Below, one piece after another: positions 45,230 to 56,100 of a stretch of 64,000 nt of DNA. The DNA is from Caenorhabditis elegans. Taxonomy: Eukaryota > Nematoda > Chromadorea > Rhabditida > Rhabditidae. The notes beneath the pieces were generated by a model. The model was not told the DNA's origin. It made no database searches and saw nothing but the letters and a program-made list of their open reading frames with translations. The stretch's first letter is position 1; each line of letters begins with the position of its first letter. A program made the position numbers and the translations under genes. The stretch spans positions 16,307,501-16,371,500 of the forward strand of contig NC_003283.11 in assembly GCF_000002985.6 (NCBI RefSeq), in the 5' to 3' direction.

Positions 45230-46300
45230 CCAGACGATTTTTTCGGCAAATCAGCAAATTGCCGGAAATGCAATTTTCCGGCAAATCTGCAAACTGCCGG
45301 AATTGAAATTTCCGGCAAAACTGCAAACTGCCGGAATTGAAATTTCCGGCAAATAGGCAACTTTCTGGAATTGCAATTTTCCGGCAAATCGGCAACTTGC
45401 CGGATTGAAATGTTCCGTCAAATCGGTAACTTTCTGGAATTGCAATTTTCCGGCAAATTTGCAAACTGCCGGAATTGAAAATTTCCGGAAAATCTGCAAA
45501 CTGCCGGAATTGAAAATTTCCGGAAAATCGGCAAATCAGCAAATTGCCGACATTGGTAAAATCCGGCAAATCGGCAAATTGTCGGAATTGGTAATTTTCG
45601 GCAAACCAGCGAATTAGCGGAATTGCAATTTTCCGGCAAATCTGCAAACTGCCGGAATTGAAAATTTCCGTCAAATCTGCAAACTGCCGGAATTAAAAAT
45701 TTCCGAAAAATCAGCAAAGCGGCAAATTGAAGTTTCCGGCAAACCGGCACCTTGCCGGAATTGAAATTTCCGGCAAGTCAGCAAATTACCGGAATTGCAA
45801 TTTTCCGGCAAATCGGCAAATCGACAACTTCCGGCAAATCAGCAACTTGCCGGAATTGATAATTTCCGGAAAATCGGCAAATCGATAACTTGCCGGAGTT
45901 AAAAAGTTCCGGCAAATCGGCAAATCAGCAAATTGCCGGAATTGGTAAAATCTGGCAAATCCGCAAACTGTCGGAATTGGAAAATTCCGGCAAATCCGCA
46001 AACTGTCGGAATAGGAAATTTCCGGCTAATCGGCAAATTGTCGAAATTGGTAATTTTCGGCAAACCAGCAAATGACCGATTGCCGAATTTGCCGGAAAAA
46101 CGGCAATTGCCAAAAATTTTTGGCAAATTGTGGTTTTTCCACTTTTTTGCACATTATATTTTTTACTTTTTTTTTTAGAAATTTCAGAATAATTTCAGAA
46201 AATTAGCAAATTGATATCCGGCAAGCGGTAAATCGAAGTTTGCCGAAAAGAAAATTTCCGGCAAATCGGCGAGTTGCTGGAATTGGAAATTTCCGGTCAA
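45230..46300. repeat. CCGGCAAAT minisatellite
   Basis: About 1 kb of units of roughly 33-36 bases built from GCCGGAATTGAAAATTTCCG and GCAAATCGGCAAATTGCC. The units are themselves palindromic (TTTCCGGCAAA/TTTGCCGGAAA), so strong hairpins are possible. Short related stretches reappear in an intron of the PP2A gene at about 56110-56500. Confidence 0.9.
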
Positions 46301-49300
46301 ATAGAATTTTGATCACTTTCTTTCTAAAATGTCCATTTTCATTTTCATCTGTCGGAAAATCCCAAAAAATTAAAAATTGAAAAAATAAACGGAGACCGTA
46401 AGTTCAATTCCCTCCTCAATATAATTTCCGTTCGAAAAGTTGAATCATATGTGTGTCTCCATAAAAGCAATTGCATTCAATATAAAACAAACATGCCTTT
46501 TCTCGACATTTACGGTCTTTTTTCGATCGATTTTTTTCGTTCTCCTTCGAGTTTGTACATGGCATTTTGCTCGTTTCTCCCTCTCCAACCAATGATTATG
46601 TGGGCTGAAATTGCGGCTTTCTAGAGCTTGGCAAAAGGAGCCAAAAACTATGGTAACCATGACGCTTCTTTTTTTGTACAATAATATGTTATATGCCTTT
46701 AAATAGACATTCCACCCGTGGCCTATAAAAATAAAAAATCGGCCAGTGATTTATCTTTGATTTTCCGCGGTACATGTTTCTGAAACTTGACGAGAATTGT
46801 CTTGAAAGGGGTATCTCTAGCCTTCCTCATTGTTCTGTCCTTCCTCATTTAATTTTTCGCGCTCCATTGACAATCGCCTGTCGGAGAACGCGTGGGAAAG
46901 TCGTGTACTTTACACGGACAAATACATTGAGTTTTACAACTAAAACCGAGCCGCGACGCGACACGCAACGCGCCGTAAATCTACCCGAGCCAAGATTTCA
47001 ATGTATGAGGGTGGCCGAGTTTTCTTTTTTTCACGGCCACGTAGTAACATGAGGTGGCCGAGTTCACTATAACTTAGAATTTTTGTAATTTTAAATGAAA
47101 AAATCTAATCCAAGCTATAGCTCAACACTTTGCTCGCCGAGCATCAGAAAATAATCCTCCCGCTTTTCCACGGCCAACATTAATCTAATCTCAAATCTCT
47201 CTTCCTTCTCAAATCCTTTCTATAATTCCAGTAGGCTCAGCATTTATACATTTTTCTGTTGGACAGAAACTAGTCGAACAAATTGTTGAAAATAATAATA
47301 ATATATATTTTTCGTCTGCGTCTCGTCTTGTTTCTACAGTATTTTCTTGTGGTAACGCACATGTTTTGTCAGTGAAAAGACCACCTCCGATAATATCATC
47401 TTTTTTATTTGAATCGGGAATCACTCACACCACTCACTCACACAGAGACACTCATCAATTGATTTGGATCATTTGTTTTTTTTTTTTTGCTTTATCGATT
47501 TTTACCAGTTTTCGCGGGTTTTTATTAGAAAACTCTTCCCCAGTTTTGAGGTCGTGGCCGAAGTTTTAACTTTTCTCGGCCAAGTTTGATGCATCGCGGC
47601 CGTGTTGGCGATTTTCTAGGCCACGTAGCGAATGTGCCGCCCTGTGTCGATTTACGCAGCCACATGTTGTCAGAGTGCCTCATTTCGGCTTGATCTACGT
47701 AGATCTACAAGAAATGCGAGAGAAGAGAGACGCAGAGTTCTCAACTGATTTCGTATGGTTAAGAACGTGCTGACGTTACATTTTTTTGGACAAAAAATTT
47801 CCGCATTTTTTGTAGATCAGCACCAGGTGCGCAGCGTGTACTCCGCGAGGAGAAGTGGAATTTTAGCTAATATTCATTTTTTATAAAATAGCGAAAACTG
47901 TTTTTCTCTCAAATTACCGGAAAAATTCATATTTATCAGCAAAAATGTTTCCTTATTTTTTTCCAGAAAAAAATATTTTAAAAAAAATAAATTTCGGTCC
48001 AAAACTATAAAAAATCGATGAAAATTCCGCAACAACAACAAAACTTTGGAGTTACAGTACTCTTTAAAGGTGCACGCCTTTTCGTATTTAACAAACTTTT
48101 GTCGTGTCGAGACCCGGTACCGTATTTTCGAGAAGACTTTTGTTCCGTATAAAAAGCCTTTTTAAAAATAATTTTAAGTCATTTCTCTAATTTTCAATCA
48201 ATTATTTCTCGGCTAATTTTTTGTGTAATTTCTTCCATTTTTTAGATATCAGTGCTACTATAAACTTTGCTTTCGCGGCGAGACCCATCCCACTAAGCCT
48301 CTGCGCCTTTAGGTAAAAGTTTCAGAAGTTTGCGTTTTAATTAAGCTTTTTCTATTCATCTGAAAGTTGTGCAAATTCTCACTTTTTCTCCCCGTATTTA
48401 CTTCCACCCCCATAAACTGCCCCTCCTCTTCATTTTCTTCACGTCTCCGTCGTCTCCAGTGGCCTGTGATGGCCTGTGTGCGTATATTATTCCTTTACTT
48501 CTCTCTCTCTCTCTCTCGGTCTCCCACACTCTCCGGCCTTTCCGTGTGCAAATGCGTGCGCGAGTGCGCACGACGTGTCTGCGTCTCTCGACGTCTTCTC
48601 AGTGTCTGCATCACTGTGCACTCCGGAATGCACACGAACTCTGCTCGCGCCGCTCACAAACGGCGCTCATCGGGTGAGAGATTGTCTTTTTTCTCTCGAT
48701 CAACTAACTCTCTCTGTGGCTGGGCAGAGTGAGAGAAGACAACAAAACGTTGACGTTTATACCTCGTGTGAGAGCGAGAGTTTTTTGTCTCTTTTTTTCA
48801 ACTTTTTCACTGAATTTATTAAGCGATTTGGAACATTGTTCGTGTTTTTTGTAGGGAATAAAATATAATTTATGCGCGAACTGCGTAGGTCATGCGCATG
48901 AAAAATTAAAGGATTTTGCTTTTTTAGACTCAAAATGCGCTCAAATAAACGAATTTTGTAATGAGACTACTCTTAAATTTCCCGAAATTTTTTATGGAGG
49001 CTTCTTTTTTTTAATTCAGACCTCGAAGTTCAAAATTTCGAAAAAACTTGATAATTTTTAAAAATTAGACAAAATTTTCGATTTTTCCAAAAATTTATAT
49101 GTCGTAGCGGTAGGAAATTAAAATTTTTTCCGACACGAAAAATTGGCAAAGCTAGTTTTCCAGCTGGATTTTAGATAAAAATGCCCAGTTTTATCGATAT
49201 TTTCAACCGCCATAGGTAAAATTAAACGAAATTCGTTTATTTTGGCACATTTTTACACCAGCAAAAACTGTCACTCCTCTCTCAAAATTTATCAATTTTC

Positions 49301-50017
49301 CCCGCGGTTATCGCTAAAAGTGAGCAAACCAGCAAGAAATACAGAATTTTCGGTTGTTTTATTTTTTTTTAATTTTTAAAGCAGTTTTTACGCTGAAAAC
49401 TCTGAAACTTCAACTAAATTTCGACGAAATTCAGTTTTTCCATCTAAAAAAACAAATAAAAAACAAATTCGCAAGCGTGCTCCATTGATAAATTTGCGGA
49501 GCGGGAATTTGAATCTAGTTTTTCTTGTTAAATGGTTTTTTTAATCAATTTTGTGATAGTTCTCAAAATTTCACTTTTTCTGTGTATTGGCCCCATTGCC
49601 CATTGCTTTGTTCATTTAATGAAGGCATTTTTGCAAATTTTTACCACAAGGAAGCTTTAAAAACTAGAAAAAACGCGGCAAACCACCGATCAGTAAGTGC
49701 GCTCCAATGTAAATCGGAGATTTTCTCGTTTTTTAATTTGTTTTTTACGTTAAATCGATGTTTTGTCTACAATTTGAGCGTTTTTCCTGCGTTTTTTTCG
49801 GTTAAAAATTGAATAAAATTAAATAAAACCCATTTCAATACATTTTATTCCCGAATCTGATCACTTGTCGACCTACATTGCCATTTACTTTCACTCTCTT
49901 CTTATCATAATTTCGATAACCACTGCCTATCTCTTTTACACCATTCCGCGTTAATAAAAACCCTCTCTCTCTCACTCTCTCGCAATAAAAAATCAATATA
50001 TATATATATACATTTTG
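46301..50017. other. Upstream region of the PP2A gene, repeats but no coding exon supported
   Basis: Contains a GAGCCGCGACGCGACACGCA block at about 46947-46987 (second copy at about 60462), a MITE at 47680-47830, a GTCGTGTCGAGACC repeat near 48050-48120 and a CT-rich tract at 48500-48530. The stretch 48370-48830 is relatively GC-rich and open in several frames at once. Non-coding 5' exons or promoters of the PP2A gene could lie here, but I cannot place them. Confidence 0.4.
47680..47830. mobile_element. MITE of the GATCTACAAAAAATGCGGG family, intergenic copy
   Basis: Arms CGGCTTGATCTACGTAGATC and CCGCATTTTTTGTAGATCA with AGAGAGACGCAGAGTTCTCA and AACGTGCTGACGTTACATTT in the core, the same layout as the copies in the str and DUF268 introns. 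Confidence 0.65.
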
Positions 50018-50020
50018 CAG
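50018..50020 (+). promoter_or_regulatory. Probable splice or trans-splice acceptor for the PP2A gene
   Basis: TATATATACATTTTGCAG ends at 50020, giving a 131-base leader to the ATG at 50152. It could accept a spliced leader or join an upstream non-coding exon. Confidence 0.4.
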
Positions 50021-50151
50021 AAGCGCCCAGAAATCTCTCTCTCGCCGTCTGCTTCTCTGCTCCCTCCTACACGAAGTTTCAACACTTCGCTCGAACACAA
50101 CCAGGGCGAGAAGACGTTGAAGAAGATAAATTCTTTTAATCAAAAAAAAAA

Positions 50152-53100
50152 ATGCACGGAAGCGGGCACAGTCTAACGGGCGCTCCGCATCAAATTCCGC
50201 CGCCACGGACACAGGGAGCCGCCACCGGTGGCCAACAACTCTCGGCGACAGCTAATCAATTTGTTGATAAAATCGATCCGTTCCATAATAAAAGAGGAAC
50301 TTCTAGACGATTGTGAGTGGCTGGTTTAATTTATTTTTATCGATTTTTCCCGATATTTTCAGGCGCATCAACAACAGCAGCCGATATAATGTTGATTCGG
50401 CTCAAGAACTCGTACAATTGGCGCTCATCAAAGGTGATTTTTTTGGATTTTCTAGATGAAAAACCGAAAAAATTTCGAAGAATTGAGTAAAAAATAGCGA
50501 AAAACTCGCATTTTGCCACCCTGCCGCAGATTTTGGCAGTTTTCAGTCGATTCCAGGCAAATATTCAGGGAAAATGTCCAAAAATGCTAATTTTAGTGAA
50601 AAAATGTTGAAAAATGCTCGATTGGCCTGAAAATTAGGATAATTTTCGTTGAAAAGTTGGAAAATAGCCTACAATTGTCGGAAATTGTCCCAAAAGTGTG
50701 AATTTCGACTTTTATACAAAATTTGTGATTCTTTTTAAAGTTTTTAACGAAAACTTACACTATTTTCAAGTAAATCAACTTTTTTATGTTGTATTTTTAC
50801 ATTATTTCGTGAAAATTTACCTACATCGACGGGAAAACGCGTTAGAAATCGCGAAAATCTTCAAAATAAAGGAATATTTCGATGAAAATCGATTTTCGGT
50901 CGCTGCAAATTCGTAAAAATGGAGTTTTTAGTCTTTTTTTTAAAAGATTTTTTGACAAATCGGATAATTTTGAACCCAAAACTAAGAAAATTTGGTCTTT
51001 TTGAGCCAAATTTTGAACTAAAATTCTGAAAAACGCCGTCTGAAATCTCTAAAATCTGCAAAAATTGCCGATTTCAAATTTAGCCTTTTTTCAGAATATT
51101 TGAGCCGAAATTGTCGGTTTTTTTTTGAGCCGAAATTGTCGGGTTTTTCAGTGAAAATTTGCCGAAAATCCCTGCTAAAACCCCGAAAAAAGGCCTAAAT
51201 CATCAATTTTTTAAAAGAAATTCAATTGCTGCTGCAAAATTTGAGATTTTCGCCATTTTTATCGAAATTTGAATTTATTTTGAGCCTTTTAAATCAATTT
51301 TACCGCTAAAAATCTTTAAAAACTTCAATTTTTCCAGATACTGCTGCAAATGAGCAACCGGCTCTCGTTATCGAAAAGCTCGTCCAATGTCAGCACGTAT
51401 TCGATTTCTATGATCCAGTAGCTCAACTGAAATGCAAAGAAATCAAAAGAGCAGCTCTAAATGAGCTCATCGATCACATTACATCGACAAAAGGAGCAAT
51501 TGTTGAGACAATTTATCCGGCTGTCATTAAAATGGTTGCCAAGAATATATTCCGTGTACTTCCACCATCAGAAAATTGTGAATTTGATCCAGAAGAGGAT
51601 GAACCGACTTTAGAAGTCTCGTGGCCACATTTACAGGTTGGAAATGCAAGAAAAACCCGAAAATGGCTCCAGGAAGCCGAAAAATGACAAAAAAAAATCG
51701 AAAAAAAAATGCAATTTTCAGAAAAATAGAGCAAAAAGTGCATTTTTCACTAATTTTTGGTCCAAAAAATTGACTTTTTCGACTGGAAAATTATTAGTTT
51801 TCCTTTTGGCAAAAAAAAACCCCGATACATCCTGAAAACATCGAAAATCTGAAAATTATAGCAGAAAACCGCGTTTTTTTGCTCCAATATACCAAAAATA
51901 GCCCCAGTGCATCAAAAAATATTGACAAAATGACCTAAAAACTCTGATTTTCTCAACTTTTCCGTGTTACAGATGGCATTTGGCCACTTTTTGGACCGAG
52001 AAAGGCATCGAAAGACGGAATTTTATAACAAAATTCATTAAAAATCGCTCAACAGCTCATAAAATGACATTTTCAGCTGAAATCTCAAATTTTGCCAACT
52101 TTCCCGGTGTCACAACGGTCGGAAATTAAAAAATTGGCGATTTAGGCTGAAATTCGACCATTTTTCGGAATTTTCAGCAATTTTTGATTATTTTTATTAC
52201 AAAAGACCCCTATTTAAAAAAATCAATTTTTGCTCTATTATACCCAAAATGGCTCCGGGCCATCAAAAAATGCTGAAAATTCGTCGAATGTCAGCCTAAA
52301 TCGCCAATTTCTCAATTTCCGACCGCTGTGAAACCTGGAAAGTTGGCAAAATTTGAAATTTCAGCTGAAAATATGTAATTTTTCGAGATTTTGAGCGGTT
52401 TTTAATGAATTTTGTTATGAAATTCCGTCTTCTATGGCCAAATTTCACCTGAAACTCAGAAAAGTCGACAAAATTTGAGTTTTTAGGCCATTTTCTGGCC
52501 AAATTGGGAGCTAAAAGATGCTTAAAATCATCAGAAATCTGCAAAAATTCACTGAAAATTGGAAAAACTGCCCTAAAATCAAAAAAAAAAAAACGAATTT
52601 TGCAGCTTGTCTACGAGCTCTTCCTGAGATTCCTTGAGTCGCCAGATTTCCAAGCTTCAATCGGTAAAAAGTATATTGATCAGAGATTTGTGCTCAAGCT
52701 GCTCGATTTATTCGATTCGGAGGATCCACGTGAACGAGACTTTTTGAAGACGGTTCTTCATCGTATTTACGGAAAATTTTTGGGCCTTCGGGCTTTTATT
52801 CGCAAACATATCAATAATATGTTTTTGAGGTGAATACTGGATTTTTTTTTTCGCTGAAAAATCGCTAAAAAATGGCTTAAAAATGAGAAAATTGCAACGA
52901 AAAGCTCAATTTTCGGCAAAAATTCATGGATTTGGACCATTTTTGCAATTTTTGATATTAAAATTGTCATATTTGTGGTGTTTTGGGTGAAAATTTGTGA
53001 TTTTTCTTTGAAAAATACCGAAAACTTGTGAAAAGTTATGTAAAATAGCGTTTTTTGTGTTAAATTTGAAAAAAAAAAGGAATTCCTCTCTTCCACAAGG

Positions 53101-56100
53101 AGTACACGTTTATTCGGAGCTCGTGTACTCCACGAGGAAAAATGCTCATTTTTTGGCTTAAAAACATGATTTTTGGACAATTTTTTGTAATTTTGAAATT
53201 AAAATTGGCTTTCAATAGAGATTTAAGCGAAAATCGATGAATTTTTCATTGAAAAATACAAAAAAAACGATAAATTCTAGTTTTTCAGGCCTAAATTACT
53301 ATAAATCGGCGATTTTAGTGTTAAAATTCACGAAAATGGTTCAAAATCAAGCATTTTAGCTAAAAATCAATCAAAAAATTATTCTTCTCGAGGAGTACAC
53401 GGCGCGCGTAAATCGACACATAACCGGTTTTGGACTTTTTGGACTTTTTTTTCGCAATTTCCAACTTAAAAATTGCCAATTTATCCCTGTTTTGAAGTGT
53501 TTTAGGTGAAAATCGATGAATTTTCTGTTGAAAATTTAAAAAAATTCTTGTTTTTCAACAGTAAGTACATTATAAATTGCTATAAAAATACAATAAATCG
53601 GCGATTTTAATGTTAAATTTCGCGAATTTGGTCCAAAAAAATGTGAATTTTAGCGAAAAATTAGTAAAAGCGCTGCGTAAATCGACACAAAGCTTCTTCC
53701 ACTTTTCAATTTCCAATTTTTTGCAGATTCGTATACGAAACGGACTCATTCAACGGTGTCGGTGAGCTTCTCGAGATTCTTGGCTCAATTATAAACGGAT
53801 TTGCTCTTCCATTGAAGCAAGAGCACAAGGTTTTCCTTGTAAAAGTTCTTCTACCATTGCACAAACCGAAATGCTTATCACTGTATCATGCACAGGTTAG
53901 ACAGAAAAAAATTAATTTAAAATTCTAAAATTCAGAAAAACCACAAAAAATAACCGGAAAAAATCGCGTTTTTAAAAAAAAAATTTTTTTTTTAATTTTG
54001 ACTCCCCGACCAATCAGCGCTTCCGAACTCCGCCCACTCCCTCTGATTGGTTGAACAGTGGGCGGAGCCGATCGCTGATTGGTCAGAAGGAAAATTTTAC
54101 CGAAATTGAAAAAAAAATCGTTTTTTTTTTTCAATCTTTTCTTCTGATTTTTCGGAATTTCAGACTATATTGATCAGTTTTTTGAGCAAAATTCAAAAAT
54201 TTCCTTATTTCAGCTCGCCTACTGCGTCGTTCAATTCATCGAAAAAGACTCATCACTGACTCCACAAGTTTTTGAGGCTCTGCTCAAATTTTGGCCTCGA
54301 ACATGTAGCAGCAAGGTAACTATTGCTCAATTTTCGACGGAAAAAGTGAAAAATTGGCTCAAAAAATTGAAAAAATGCCAAATTTCTGCACTTTTCGGCT
54401 CCTGAAAATGCATATTTTGGCGGTTTTTTGGCGATTTTCAATCTGAAAAGCAAAAAAAAACATGGAAAAACTAGCAAGATATGCAAAATTGGCGATTTTT
54501 TTTGAACAAAAAATTAAAAAACTTTTAAAAAATCAAAAAAGAGCGGCACAGAGCTGTCTCAAAATTAGTTTAAATTTTGACTTAAAAAATTATTGTTTTT
54601 TTTCATTAAAAAATATTTTTTTAAATCAAAAAAAAAAGCAATTTCTGTCAAAAAATTTTTTTAAAAATCTATTTTCATGTTAAAAATTATTTTTGAGACA
54701 AAAAATTAATTTTTATAAGCAAAAAAGCACTTTTTATTGTAAAAAAATTATTTTGTCAATAAAAAAAGTTGTGTAAATTAAAAAAAAACCGAATTATTAA
54801 AAACAATTTTCGACCAAAAAAATCGATTTTTATAATCGAAAAACGAAAAGTTCGTGGTTTTGAAATAAATAAAAATTTACAAAAAACGTTTTTTTTAACA
54901 TTAAAAAAATCAACTATTCAAATTCAATTTTTATTTAAATTTTTTATCTCAATAATCAATTCTTATAAACACAAATTTTCACCGACGAAAAACCAAAAAA
55001 CACAAAACAATCTATTGTAATTTGAAAAAAAAACAACGAATTTTTATCAAAAAATCGATAACTTCGTGGTTTTAAAATAAATAAAAAATTATATTATAAA
55101 AATCCAGTTAAAAATTTTTTTTTACAAAAAAAAGTGTTTTTCAACATTAATAAAAATTCAAATATTATCAGGGAAATTCAATTTTATTCAAAAAATTTTT
55201 TAAACTAAATACCGTATTTCCTCTATTAGTCTTGCATGCAAGACTAATAGAGGAAATACGGTAATTTATTCTTATAAACAAAAAAAATTTATCAAAAAAA
55301 CAAATTATCGACAAAAACCGGTTTTGTTTTAAAAAATCAATTTTTCTACAAAAAATATAACTCAACTGAAAAATTTTACTTTTTAAAAATTTATCTAAAA
55401 AAAAATGTTACCCCCCCCCCCCCCCCCTTGCTCTCTAATTTCACAAGACTAATCGTGCTCCGTTTTCTGAAGGAGGTTATGTTCCTGGGTGAAGTGGAGG
55501 AAATTCTCGACATTATCGAACCGGAACAATTCAAAAAGATTATCGATCCATTATTCCGTCAATTGGCCAAATGTGTCAGTAGTCCACATTTTCAAGTTGC
55601 TGAACGGGCTCTCTACTTTTGGAATAATGAATATATATTGTCATTAATTGAGGATACAAGCAGTTTGGTAAGTTTTTTGAAATTTTAGAAATTTTCGCCA
55701 TTTTTTTCTTAAAAATCGGGTCGAAATTTGAAAAAATGGGAGAAATTTGACAAAAATTTTGAATTTTTCGGAAAAATTCAATGTTTTGCAGATTTTTTAA
55801 AAAATTTTTAAAGTCGAAAAACGTTTCTCCCGATTTTTTCTGTGTTTTTTATAAAAAATTAAATAAAATACCGATTTTTAGAATAGTTATTTTGAATTTT
55901 TTTCCTCATTTTTTCTAAAGCGAAAACCTTTTTGAAAATATTTTCAGTGAGAATTTTTTTTTTAATTGAAAAAAAAACCATTTTTATAGAAATTTTGGAA
56001 AAAAAAATGTACACAAAAATGGAAATTTGCCCAAATTTAGGCTATTTTAGTCATTTAGAGCACAAAAATGTTTTGAGCCCGAAAAAACTGAAATTTAACT

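Noticed and set aside
45177-46178. Many ORFs on both strands with repeated FRQFADLPE-type peptides
   Set aside because: They are translations of the CCGGCAAA minisatellite, open in several frames, with no start or splice context.
48367-48868. Three overlapping plus-strand ORFs of 102-130 codons
   Set aside because: CT-rich, low-stop sequence with all frames open; the peptides are Ser/Leu/Arg-rich without domains. More likely promoter or 5' non-coding exon of the PP2A gene.
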